14,146 nucleotides of DNA from Candidatus Cloacimonadota bacterium (GTDB lineage: Bacteria; Cloacimonadota; Cloacimonadia; Cloacimonadales; TCS61), in assembly GCA_014382915.1 (NCBI GenBank), contig JACNIV010000275.1, forward strand, positions 1-14,146. Reading direction: 5' to 3'. The notes below the pieces were generated by a model, which had not been told where the DNA came from, ran no database searches, and saw only the letters and a program-made list of their open reading frames with translations. A program made the position numbers and the translations under genes. Below, in pieces: positions 1 through 7,763 of this stretch. Numbering within the stretch: the first letter of the stretch is position 1; every line of letters starts with the position of its first letter.

Positions 1-82
1 CTTGGGCTGGCTGCATAAAGTCATTAGCCAGCAATGTACAAACAAACAAACTTAGTACAAAAAGAATTAAAATTCTTTTCAT
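1..82 (-). CDS. N-terminus of a secreted protein, paralogue of the neighbouring T9SS cargo (partial)
   Basis: Only the first 27 codons lie in the window; the gene runs off the low-coordinate edge. It opens with a signal peptide (MKR, then a hydrophobic core ending TLLAND, likely cut after Ala19). It matches the first 27 residues of the 732-residue protein encoded at 273-2471 at 24 positions, and the two stretches agree at 74 of 82 bases. A strong Shine-Dalgarno (AAGGAGG, about 90-96) precedes the ATG by a normal spacing. It lies downstream of its paralogue but beyond a strong terminator-like hairpin (233-264), so it probably has its own promoter. By analogy it is an exported, possibly T9SS-sorted protein, but nothing beyond the signal peptide can be checked here. 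Confidence 0.8.
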   Translation of the reverse strand, partial: MKRILILFVLSLFVCTLLANDFMQPAQ

Positions 83-127
83 TTCCCCTCCTTTTTATGC
101 GTTTATTTACGCTTAATTAATAAAATA

Positions 128-147
128 ACATGAATACAAATTCATGT
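128..147. other. Perfect 8-bp inverted repeat upstream of the partial paralogue
   Basis: ACATGAAT, a 4-base spacer (ACAA), then ATTCATGT form a perfect inverted repeat, with its nearer edge 45 bases before the ATG of the partial gene at 82. It sits in the 150-base AT-rich gap between the terminator-like hairpin (233-264) and that gene. It could be an operator for a dimeric regulator or a 5'-UTR hairpin. There is no T-run, so a terminator is unlikely. I see no convincing -35/-10 pair around it. In a region this AT-rich such a repeat can arise by chance. Confidence 0.35.
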
Positions 148-232
148 AGCACTTATTGAAATTATTTATTTAAAATCACTCACATTTGTAAACGAATAAC
201 ACAAGGTTCATAACAATGGGCAAGTTATAGAA

Positions 233-264
233 ATGAGAAACAGGGCATTTGCCCTGTTTCTCAT
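233..264 (-). terminator. Perfect 14-bp hairpin at the end of the large operon
   Basis: ATGAGAAACAGGGC and GCCCTGTTTCTCAT form a perfect 14-bp stem around a 4-base loop. The hairpin begins 8 bases after the stop codon of the 732-residue cargo gene. On the minus strand it is followed by TTCTATAACTTG, a short and interrupted T-rich tail. Position and stem quality fit an intrinsic terminator or a 3' mRNA-stabilising hairpin for the long upstream transcript. The weak U tract leaves termination efficiency open. Confidence 0.75.
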
Positions 265-272
265 ATTTGTGT

Positions 273-2471
273 TTATTTCATAAGGATCATTTTCTTTGTA
301 GAAACGTAGTTACCTGTTTTCATTTTATAGAAATAGATACCACTGGAAACAGACTTGTTGTTAGTATCTTTTCCATCCCAGGTAACATCATGGTTACCAG
401 CTGTCATCTGCTCGTTTATAAGAGTTTTAACTTTCTGCCCTTTTATATTGAACACTTCGATGGAAACCTTGCCAGCTTCTATCATGTTGTAAGCTATTGT
501 AGTAGATGGATTAAATGGATTGGGATAGTTCTGAGAAAGATGACCGGCAACAGGAGTTATAGTGTTTTCATGTATTGAAGTTGTATTTGGTTCCTGGAAT
601 TCAAGATCGAGAGCAGCGTAACGAAGTGAACTACCATTTATTGTACCACCACCGGGAGTTGCAACTGCAGCTGAGCCGTAATCATTATCGTCCATGAACA
701 CAAAGTGCAATTTGGCATGATAATTGCCAGATGTATTGCTGAGGATCTCAAGCTTATCACCAAGACAAGCGTCAACAGCTATCATATCTTCTAATTCCGG
801 TGCGTAGTTACCATCATAATGATTAACAGGATCAATTATATTGTCATTCGGATTGGCATTGAAGTATCTGATATCTGACCAGGTTTCACCATTATCGTCT
901 GAAATTATTATACAGAATTCAGATTCCTTTACCCAGCCATCGTATCCTGGTTCTTCATAAAATGCAGCCTGAAGTTTTGCGCTATCGTGCCATACACATA
1001 CAACCCAGTTTTCATTAGCAACCATCTTACAGATGCTCTCATGGAAATAAGCATCCTGCCAGCCACCCTCTGTGTTAAAGAACCAGCTCGGGCAGCTCAT
1101 AACAACAATAGGCCAGCCTTCATCGTCATACTCATCTACAATGCCGTCATCATTAAGGTCGAAGGCAACAGCCAGGTGATCATCACCAGGATCGGTATCC
1201 TGAACATCCAGATCGTAAAAACTGAATTCACCTGTTACAGTATCAAAAGTGAATATTTTAGGATACATATAAGCAGGCCAATATACTCCTTGGCTTATAT
1301 TCTCTGCCGAGTTATAATTTACACCGGTCATCCATTGTATTTTTGTATTATTGTCTGTGAATACACCATTGTAATGACTCATATCGTTTGAAGGAAGGAT
1401 GAACATTTCAGCAGCACTTCCATCATCATTTTCCCAAAGGGGAGCATAGGGAGGATTTTGATTCGTAGGATTATCCATCGGTTGTTTTAGTTGTTGTGTG
1501 TATTTTGTAAATGTATCACCGTAGTCATCACTATACATAGCCATCAGAGAATCCCCTGCACTACCGAAGAAAGCAACTTTTCCATCAACTTTACTTACGA
1601 TCAAGTCTTTATTTACACGGTCGATGTCATTATAGTGCATGTAATCAAAATATTCGAAAGTTTTCATAGTCCAATCAAGATGTGCTGAATATAATAGAGA
1701 GTCGGCATTGAAATCCGCATATCCATAAAGGCTGTTATAATTTGAGCCGGTATAGTTGTTTCCATAGGCATGAACTCTTCGATGTCCTGCTAGTGGAGAT
1801 GGTCCGATCCATACCTGAGGCCAGATAAATTCATCATCTGCATGTCCTGTAAGTGGTGCACTCATTTCAGGATTATCAAAAATTATAAATGGCTCTATCC
1901 AGTTTGATGGAGAGCCAGAAGCATGATACAGTTCATACGTGATGGAACTGTCATAGCTGTTATCCGGCTCAACTACAGAGTGCCAAATAATGAACGGGTC
2001 ACCTGTAACAGGATCGATTGCAATACCCGTGAAACCTTCACGATCGATAGTATAAACATTAGATGCACCACTGTAATAAAGAGTGCCATCCGGATTCAGA
2101 TAACTGTAGAATGCTCTTCGGTCTATGTCAGGAACTGATGTTTCTGAGCACATGTAACTTACAAACATTCCATCTGCCGGATAACCGTATGGCATTGAAA
2201 TCTCAGGTTGAAATCTTAAGTTGTGACCATTATAACTGAAAGGCATGTAATCATAGTACGAATCGATCAGGTAAGTGGTATTTTCACTATTACCATTTTG
2301 AATAAAGAAATACTCCGGTGCAGGATCTTGATCTCTAAATGCAGACCTGTAACCAAAGCGCATTCCTTGATAGTAGCCACCCTTGGCAATTTGTGCCGGC
2401 TGCATTAGGTCATTAGCCAGCAATGTACAAACAAACAAACTTAGAACTAAAAGAATAAAAATTCTTTTCAT
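273..2471 (-). CDS. Secreted 732-residue protein with Asp-box repeats and a C-terminal type IX sorting domain
   Basis: This is an exported, probably surface-attached or released protein of unknown substrate. Residues 1-19 are a signal peptide (cut likely TLLA|ND). The middle contains two Asp-box (BNR) motifs, SDDYGDTF (314-321) and SDDNGETW (524-531), typical of beta-propellers such as sialidases and related proteins. An Asp-rich EF-hand/dockerin-like loop (DLNDDGIVDEYDDEG) lies at 438-452. The last ~85 residues form a canonical T9SS type A sorting domain: NYPNPFNPSTT at 648-658, then VFNIKGQKVKTL, WDGKD, SGIYFYKM and a final KKMILMK. I see no catalytic signature, so glycosidase activity should not be assumed. 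It is the last gene of the operon, 35 bases after the PorV/Q-like gene, with a GGGAGG Shine-Dalgarno, and is followed by a 14-bp hairpin. A paralogue starts just beyond (1-82). Export class is well supported; function is unknown. Confidence 0.9.
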   Translation of the reverse strand: MKRIFILLVLSLFVCTLLANDLMQPAQIAKGGYYQGMRFGYRSAFRDQDPAPEYFFIQNGNSENTTYLIDSYYDYMPFSYNGHNLRFQPEISMPYGYPADGMFVSYMCSETSVPDIDRRAFYSYLNPDGTLYYSGASNVYTIDREGFTGIAIDPVTGDPFIIWHSVVEPDNSYDSSITYELYHASGSPSNWIEPFIIFDNPEMSAPLTGHADDEFIWPQVWIGPSPLAGHRRVHAYGNNYTGSNYNSLYGYADFNADSLLYSAHLDWTMKTFEYFDYMHYNDIDRVNKDLIVSKVDGKVAFFGSAGDSLMAMYSDDYGDTFTKYTQQLKQPMDNPTNQNPPYAPLWENDDGSAAEMFILPSNDMSHYNGVFTDNNTKIQWMTGVNYNSAENISQGVYWPAYMYPKIFTFDTVTGEFSFYDLDVQDTDPGDDHLAVAFDLNDDGIVDEYDDEGWPIVVMSCPSWFFNTEGGWQDAYFHESICKMVANENWVVCVWHDSAKLQAAFYEEPGYDGWVKESEFCIIISDDNGETWSDIRYFNANPNDNIIDPVNHYDGNYAPELEDMIAVDACLGDKLEILSNTSGNYHAKLHFVFMDDNDYGSAAVATPGGGTINGSSLRYAALDLEFQEPNTTSIHENTITPVAGHLSQNYPNPFNPSTTIAYNMIEAGKVSIEVFNIKGQKVKTLINEQMTAGNHDVTWDGKDTNNKSVSSGIYFYKMKTGNYVSTKKMILMK

Positions 2472-2506
2472 TTTTCCCTCCCTTAATTTTTTTGGTTTAT
2501 TTTACA

Positions 2507-3532
2507 CTAATAAGAAAATTTTAAGGATAATCTGTGAGGAGTTTTTAAGAAACTCTCAGTAAGATCTCCCATATTTGTATATGAATAATCAACATCAATT
2601 ATTGCAAAACTGGTAGGAATACTCCAGCCAAAACCAGCCGAATAACTTGCTGCATCATAATTAATTTGATACCCTGATCTAATTTTAAAAGTACCAATCT
2701 TATATTCCATTCCTATATTATAAGTTTCCTGTCTATCTACACAGTTATCAAGCTGAGCAGAAGCCAACAATAATTGATTATCCCTTGCATATAGATCCAT
2801 TGCAACTCCAAGAGAGAAACCCATCGGGATCTTAAATGGGAATTCATCCTGATCTTCATCGATCAATCCATCACCATCGTTATCTAAAAGATCGAAAGGA
2901 TCTTCATTTAAATGACCATCGCCATCCTCATCAACTTTATATTCAAGGTCAGGTCCAAAATTCTTGATTGCCATCCCAATTGTTAAATTGTTCCAACCTG
3001 TATTATATAACGAACCTATATCAACAGCAAAGCCATTCACATCATACTCATCAAGCTGTTCGCGCAAAAACTTGATATTTGTTCCAAACGAGAATTTATC
3101 AGTAAACGAATTAGAATACGTAATGCCCACCATTAAATCATAGCATGTAAAAAGCTCACCTGTGAACCCAAAAGTTTCTTCCTCGGTTACTTCCATATAA
3201 TCCATATGTAGCAAAGCTGTGCTGAGTGCAAAAGTTCCCATTGTTGTAATTTTCGATATAGCTACATATTCATAGCGAATACCGGCAAGCCATTCTGTAT
3301 GAGCAAACATAACTTGATTCTGTGATTTTAAGGCAAGACCGGCAGGATTCCAATACACCGATGAAATGTCATCAGAAACTGCTGTGTATGCCTCTCCCAT
3401 ACCAATAGCTCGAGCATCGATACCAATTTTTAGGAACTGAAGACCAGCAGTTCCTGATTTTGGAAATATATCGGCAAATATTATTCCGGGAATAACTGTA
3501 AGAATTATAAGGATAACAACACTTTTTTTCAT
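2507..3532 (-). CDS. PorV/PorQ-family outer-membrane beta-barrel protein
   Basis: 341 residues. A signal peptide (1-20, IIFA|D) is followed by the family's N-terminal hallmark: SGTAGLQFLKIGIDARAIGMG, then AVSDDISSVYWNPAGLA. The rest is alternating aromatic/hydrophobic strands ending in Tyr (LSLKFSY), as expected of a barrel. PorV in Bacteroidota is the shuttle that carries type IX substrates to the attachment complex; many FCB paralogues have no proven role. An unusual Asp-rich insertion at 201-228 holds two EF-hand/thrombospondin-3-like motifs, DEDGDGHLNED and DNDGDGLIDED, probably in a loop. The gene sits between two secreted proteins with sorting-type C-termini, which makes a cargo-handling role plausible. 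An AGAGG Shine-Dalgarno lies 9 bases before the ATG. Family assignment is good; T9SS function is inferred. Confidence 0.85.
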   Translation of the reverse strand: MKKSVVILIILTVIPGIIFADIFPKSGTAGLQFLKIGIDARAIGMGEAYTAVSDDISSVYWNPAGLALKSQNQVMFAHTEWLAGIRYEYVAISKITTMGTFALSTALLHMDYMEVTEEETFGFTGELFTCYDLMVGITYSNSFTDKFSFGTNIKFLREQLDEYDVNGFAVDIGSLYNTGWNNLTIGMAIKNFGPDLEYKVDEDGDGHLNEDPFDLLDNDGDGLIDEDQDEFPFKIPMGFSLGVAMDLYARDNQLLLASAQLDNCVDRQETYNIGMEYKIGTFKIRSGYQINYDAASYSAGFGWSIPTSFAIIDVDYSYTNMGDLTESFLKTPHRLSLKFSY

Positions 3533-3564
3533 AAATTTTACCTCTCATTCATAATTATGAGTTC

Positions 3565-3592
3565 GGTTCACAGGCTTTATTGCCCGTGAACC
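3565..3592 (-). other. Intercistronic hairpin between the 1027-residue protein gene and the PorV/Q-like gene
   Basis: GGTTCAC/GTGAACC pair (7 bp); inside them, after one mismatch, GGC/GCC pair (3 bp) around a 6-base loop. The hairpin begins about 12 bases after the stop codon at 3604. No T-run follows on the minus strand (it continues CGAACTCATAATTATG), so it is not a classical intrinsic terminator. A short palindrome, CATAATTATG (3550-3559), lies between it and the next start codon. The likely role is mRNA stabilisation or partial attenuation that sets the ratio of upstream to downstream products. This is the longest gap inside the operon (71 bases). Confidence 0.5.
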
Positions 3593-3603
3593 TGCATACT
3601 CAA

Positions 3604-6600
3604 TTACTTGATTATAACAAACTTACCAACCTTGTTATCCCCGGTTTTATGGTCTTTTACCGAGAATAGATACACACCGGCTGCAATGATTTGATTGTTT
3701 TTTGATAAAAGATCCCAGGATGCCATGCCTGATGCTGTGATATCACTTTTCTTTAGTTTATCTTTATTAAGAGCTGCTCCTACAGTGATAATATCTTCAC
3801 CTTCCGTTCCATGATGTACAACTTTATCAACAAGATCACCAGCGAGTGTATAGATTTTAATTGTACAATCCTCTGGTAAATTCACAAACCACAATCTTCG
3901 GCTTCTATCACCGGTGAAATCATCTTCCCTTCGTCCGTCGAATGCACTCTGTCCCACATAAGGATTTGGAACCACATAAATGTTATTCATATTAGTTTTT
4001 GCTGAAGGTCCAGGGAATATTATCTTCATATTTGCATCAGCGTCCCTGCCGGATTCGAGTGAACGAATCCACTGGGATGGGTAACCTCTATCCCAGGTTG
4101 TTACTGCTATGTAATACTCGATTCCTTTGGGCGGATAATTAATTATACGATGATAGTATCTTCGAGATAATCTTTTCTGTCTTATTTCCTCGATTTTTTC
4201 TGGTTCCTCTAAAACTACCGAGCTTACAAAACCGTCCAATGGAATAAGTCCTCTTGAATACAACTCAAGATAAACATCTTCACCAAGAGGCAATGCTTGA
4301 AGATTTGGATTAATAAAGTATAAAGCTTTGTCATTATCAGACCAATTTTCTAATCCTTCTACTGCCAACGCTGTTGCCCGTGTCTTTGTGTAGTCATAAA
4401 GAGGTTCACCAAATACATAATCATCCGCTATATCAAATGGGATTAACTCATAATGTTCGTTATAATGATAATAATCCAGATCATCTTCAATAATTTGTCT
4501 TCTATTGGGAAGTGATTTATTATAAGTACCAATTCCGATATCACCTTTATAATCTACATAAAACGTATCACCATGATTTACTTCATAATCAATTAAGTCC
4601 TGATCAGTTTCGTATTTATCCCATTTTCCTTTTTCTACCCAGTCTTCCTGAGATCCGCTTCCCGATCTGCCATAAAGTGTGTAACCCTGGAAATCATGCC
4701 TTAGCCTGAATGCAGTCCAAGGATTTATAATAGCATTTTCATTTCTGTTTTGAGGATTTCCGAGAGAATCATAAGGTGCATATTCTATTGGAAAATAACC
4801 ATATAAAGCTAATTGATCATCATATTTATCGATGTGGCTGTCAATATTTTCATATATTTCTTGCCATCCAACACCACGTTGAGGAACAAAATCTATATCA
4901 ATAGTAAATTCAGATTTATTATCCCAATACACTCCAATCGCATTGCCATTATCAATAAGATTAGCATACATTTGGGGATAGTCTGGTGGTTCTGGAGCCT
5001 GGTAATGAGGGAATGTATCAGGTTCCACAACTGTAGTTAAGGTTTGAGCTTCTCCATAAATAAATTTGGCAAATCCGGCAGTTTGCATTAATTCAGGAAT
5101 TGTTTCACCCGGGAATACGGCAATAACGATCTTCATTGTTTTCCCCGGGGCAAGGTTCCAGGAGCCTGCTGTTGGATTTGTCATGCCCAGCATATCACCA
5201 TAGAAAGCAAACAGGTATCTTGTATCTGTACCACCAGGAAAATGGTCCGGTTGATAATTTGGGTCAGCTTTAACATCAAAACAAAATTCATCATCAGGAT
5301 TTCTTCCCGTTAAAAGCCAGTATTTCTCATTTGGCGTATCATTGGCAGTTGTTGAAAAATAAGCCAATGGGTTCCAATCATCGGGACCCCAACCTACATC
5401 CCATGTCCAGCAGGCGAAAACTAATTGCTCGGGATCAGGTGTACAAACACGAGATCCAACAAATCCGGTGGTTAGTCCACCATCAGTATCTGCATCATAA
5501 GTATAGGCAAATTCGTATCCTTCGCCGGAAACATAACTACTGAGATCATCCGGTGCTATAGCAGATGCACCAAAAGATTGCGGACCAACATCGGAATCCA
5601 TATAAATACCCATAGCACAATCAAAAAGCGTATCGCCATACTCAATGTTCATATTTGTAATATTAAACTCTACGTAGCAGAGGTTTTTTATATATTCATA
5701 GCTCCACTGGTAGCTCATCTGACGAACACGAATATTAAGAGGAACGTGTGTATTCGAACCGGCGCTTGAGCTATAATCTCTATCCGGATCAGGATTTCCA
5801 TTCGGGAAAGGACTATAGTCGTAATAATATGATATAAAATCTTGTTCAGAAACAGGATAACCATCCTCATCAGCTATTCCATCTCCATCATCATCTTTTG
5901 TTTCTGAGAAATTATATAGATCATTTGAGTCATCACTCAAGTCTAAAAAACCCAAGGGATACCAGATAGACTGGTTGTCTTCATCGGTAATGATATCTGT
6001 TCCGTAAGGTCCTTGTGAATTATGAAGCCAGTCACCGCCATAAACAGAGAATACTGCAGGTAGTTCATCCCCTGCTCTGAATGGAAAAGCATATCCTACC
6101 GGATCTTCATCTATAAGATTATCATTGTCATCATCTACACCCTTTCTTTGCTCCCTTATAGAAGCTGAGATGATTTTGTCCTGGTAGTTATGAGCAGTAT
6201 ATTGCGCTCCCAGGTGAGAAGTTTCCAAAGGATTATATGCCGGCAAAAGTTCATTGATCCGGTGCCATCCGTCACAACCTATACTTACTAAAGTATCAAC
6301 TACTACAGGCAAAGTATCGTTCCACAGAGAATCACTTTCGAGAACATAATCATTATCTGCTACTGGTGGAAAGTGAAGCCAAAAGTACTTTCTTCCCAGG
6401 TGATCTCTTTTTACCTTTTTTGCACCAAACCATAATCCACCGAGGTATAGATAATCTATAGACGAACCTCCCGGATATTCAAGTGAAGGCCACTTCGGAT
6501 CTGTTTCACCTGAACCAAAGAATCCATAATTACTAACACGTAGCCAGATGTTTCCAATGTTGTGTACACCTGAAGTATCAAATTTCCTATTCCCTATTGT

Positions 6601-6687
6601 ACTATCTTTGTGCATAGAAAAAAGAAAGCTGCTAATGGTTAGAATAGCCAGCATAATAACAAGGAATCTAACATTTTTTAAATTCAT
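3604..6687 (-). CDS. Large secreted protein (1027 aa) with Asp-rich motifs and a sorting-type C-terminal domain
   Basis: No enzyme family is recognised. Residues 1-24 are a signal peptide (MNLKNVRFLVIMLAILTISS and a few more). The N-terminal segment at about 43-90 (NIGNIWLRVSNYGFFG ... YPGGSSIDYLYLGGLWFGAK) resembles a class of large secreted hypothetical proteins of FCB bacteria. Two calcium-type motifs are visible: DDDNDNLIDED (185-195) and DDDGDGIADED (265-275). The last ~127 residues look like a sorting/FlgD-Ig-type domain, with VVPNPYVGQ (about 905-913), KIYTLAGDLV, WDLLSKNNQ, AAGVYLFSV and a final KFVIIK. The PNPY form and a longer internal loop differ from the canonical YPNPFNPS domain downstream. 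The start at 6687 is preferred over an in-frame ATG at 6702 because only 6687 has a Shine-Dalgarno at good spacing, and it gives a cleaner signal peptide. It follows tonB by 17 bases. Exported status is likely; role unknown. Confidence 0.85.
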   Translation of the reverse strand: MNLKNVRFLVIMLAILTISSFLFSMHKDSTIGNRKFDTSGVHNIGNIWLRVSNYGFFGSGETDPKWPSLEYPGGSSIDYLYLGGLWFGAKKVKRDHLGRKYFWLHFPPVADNDYVLESDSLWNDTLPVVVDTLVSIGCDGWHRINELLPAYNPLETSHLGAQYTAHNYQDKIISASIREQRKGVDDDNDNLIDEDPVGYAFPFRAGDELPAVFSVYGGDWLHNSQGPYGTDIITDEDNQSIWYPLGFLDLSDDSNDLYNFSETKDDDGDGIADEDGYPVSEQDFISYYYDYSPFPNGNPDPDRDYSSSAGSNTHVPLNIRVRQMSYQWSYEYIKNLCYVEFNITNMNIEYGDTLFDCAMGIYMDSDVGPQSFGASAIAPDDLSSYVSGEGYEFAYTYDADTDGGLTTGFVGSRVCTPDPEQLVFACWTWDVGWGPDDWNPLAYFSTTANDTPNEKYWLLTGRNPDDEFCFDVKADPNYQPDHFPGGTDTRYLFAFYGDMLGMTNPTAGSWNLAPGKTMKIVIAVFPGETIPELMQTAGFAKFIYGEAQTLTTVVEPDTFPHYQAPEPPDYPQMYANLIDNGNAIGVYWDNKSEFTIDIDFVPQRGVGWQEIYENIDSHIDKYDDQLALYGYFPIEYAPYDSLGNPQNRNENAIINPWTAFRLRHDFQGYTLYGRSGSGSQEDWVEKGKWDKYETDQDLIDYEVNHGDTFYVDYKGDIGIGTYNKSLPNRRQIIEDDLDYYHYNEHYELIPFDIADDYVFGEPLYDYTKTRATALAVEGLENWSDNDKALYFINPNLQALPLGEDVYLELYSRGLIPLDGFVSSVVLEEPEKIEEIRQKRLSRRYYHRIINYPPKGIEYYIAVTTWDRGYPSQWIRSLESGRDADANMKIIFPGPSAKTNMNNIYVVPNPYVGQSAFDGRREDDFTGDRSRRLWFVNLPEDCTIKIYTLAGDLVDKVVHHGTEGEDIITVGAALNKDKLKKSDITASGMASWDLLSKNNQIIAAGVYLFSVKDHKTGDNKVGKFVIIK

Positions 6688-6694
6688 ATTACGT

Positions 6695-6700
6695 CTCCCC
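6695..6700 (-). promoter_or_regulatory. Ribosome binding site that decides the start of the 1027-residue protein
   Basis: GGGGAG lies 7 bases before the ATG at 6687. The alternative in-frame ATG at 6702 is preceded only by A/T bases (GAATTAAATTAAAG) and would add MGRRN before the signal peptide. The internal start is therefore the better choice. Confidence 0.6.
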
Positions 6701-6704
6701 ATCT

Positions 6705-7340
6705 TTAATTTAATTCAAAATCTATAGGGAATACTACCCAACAGGCAACAGCCCGTCCCCCGCTCTTGGCAGGTTGAAATTCCCACTTTTTTACAGCATC
6801 AATTGCTATTTCATCCAAACCACCAGGTCCTGCTTGTAACGATTTTACAATTTCAATAGCGCCTACAGTACCATCGGCAAATACTTCAACTTCAAGAACA
6901 ACTTGACCTTCAATTCCAGCGTTTTTCGCAAATTGTGAATATTCAGGTCTAGTTTGTCTTATTGGAAAAGGTGCATCTTCGTAAATAACGAATTTATCAG
7001 TTTTTCCAAGAACTCTAGTTTGTATATCATCATAGGGATCGAGTGTGGTTTTGTCGATTGTATCGATCACTTCGATATCTTCGTCATCATCACCTTCCAG
7101 ATCATCTTCCACTACAATTACCACAACAGGTTTCACTGTCTCTTCCGGTGGTTTGATCTTTTCCCTGATCTCAGGTGGAATATCTATTGCTTCTGTTATA
7201 TTTATTACCCTTTTAAATGGTTTTATTTCAATTTTGGGAGATACAATAAACGCAAAAAGAAGAATCAGGATCGCCAGGCTGACCGACTTATCGTAATAAG
7301 TTTGAGCAATATCTTTCCAATCAATATTTTCTTTATGCAT
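6705..7340 (-). CDS. tonB: TonB energy-transducing protein
   Basis: 211 residues. It has a short cytoplasmic N-terminus, one membrane anchor (about 19-35, SLAILILLFAFIVS), a periplasmic linker, and a TonB C-terminal domain (about 123-211) with PEYSQFAKNAGIEGQVVLEV, FADGTVGAIEIVKS, AIDAVKKWEFQPA and FPIDFEL. It links the ExbB/ExbD proton-driven motor to outer-membrane receptors, most obviously the one encoded upstream. Only a short Pro/Glu/Lys stretch is present (55-71); it is followed by a strongly acidic block, EDDLEGDDDEDIE (78-90), where many TonB proteins keep Pro-Lys/Pro-Glu repeats. A GTG at 7346 lies immediately after the exbD stop and is an alternative start. ATG 7340 is preferred because AAAAGG (7350-7355) sits 9 bases before it. 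Confidence 0.93.
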   Translation of the reverse strand: MHKENIDWKDIAQTYYDKSVSLAILILLFAFIVSPKIEIKPFKRVINITEAIDIPPEIREKIKPPEETVKPVVVIVVEDDLEGDDDEDIEVIDTIDKTTLDPYDDIQTRVLGKTDKFVIYEDAPFPIRQTRPEYSQFAKNAGIEGQVVLEVEVFADGTVGAIEIVKSLQAGPGGLDEIAIDAVKKWEFQPAKSGGRAVACWVVFPIDFELN

Positions 7341-7346
7341 TGCCAC

Positions 7347-7754
7347 CTACCTTTTCAGCTTAGCTTCAAAATATACACGGAGAGCATTTGCTTCCCGCAA
7401 TTGATTTAAGATGTCGGACATGATGCCATAATTCGTTTCTCTGTCTGTCCTGAAGCAAGCGAGCAAATTAAAATCTTCCGATAGTTTTTTCTGCATAACC
7501 CATTTAACATCGGGAATTGAAACTATAAAATCATCGATCGAGATGATACCGTTTCGATTCACGTAAATAGTTGAAGAGTGAGTGCGCGGTATCTTTTCTA
7601 TACTGGCAGCTCGCGGCATACTTACCGGTAAGCCTTTTTCTCTAACGAACACTGTGGAAACCATAAAAAACAATAGAAGTAAAAAGGCAATGTCAGACAT
7701 GGAAGCTGTAGGGATCATCGTTTCAGGTTTGTTGGTTTTCTTTATTTTTGCCAT
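7347..7754 (-). CDS. exbD: ExbD/TolR-family biopolymer transport protein (second copy)
   Basis: 135 residues with the ExbD plan: basic cytoplasmic tail, single helix (MIPTASMSDIAFLLLLFFMVST, about 13-34) carrying the essential membrane Asp (D21), and a periplasmic domain ending in LNQLREANALRVYFEAKLKR. The Asp is the proton-carrying residue that works against ExbB. It differs clearly from the ExbD just upstream, especially in the periplasmic domain, so the two are diverged paralogues. The AGGA of its Shine-Dalgarno overlaps the stop of the preceding exbD; ATG 7754 has 7-base spacing and is chosen over ATG 7757 and GTG 7760. tonB follows 6 bases after its stop. Confidence 0.93.
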   Translation of the reverse strand: MAKIKKTNKPETMIPTASMSDIAFLLLLFFMVSTVFVREKGLPVSMPRAASIEKIPRTHSSTIYVNRNGIISIDDFIVSIPDVKWVMQKKLSEDFNLLACFRTDRETNYGIMSDILNQLREANALRVYFEAKLKR

Positions 7755-7763
7755 CATCACTTC

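Noticed and set aside
39..52. Short (CAAA)n-like repeat inside the signal-peptide codons of both cargo genes (also near 2428-2441), possible phase variation
   Set aside because: Only about three units are present and both copies are in frame; this is explained by shared ancestry of the signal peptide.
6954..7409. Plus-strand open frames of 151 and 83 codons over tonB
   Set aside because: They are mirror frames of an evident TonB protein and show repetitive, implausible protein composition.
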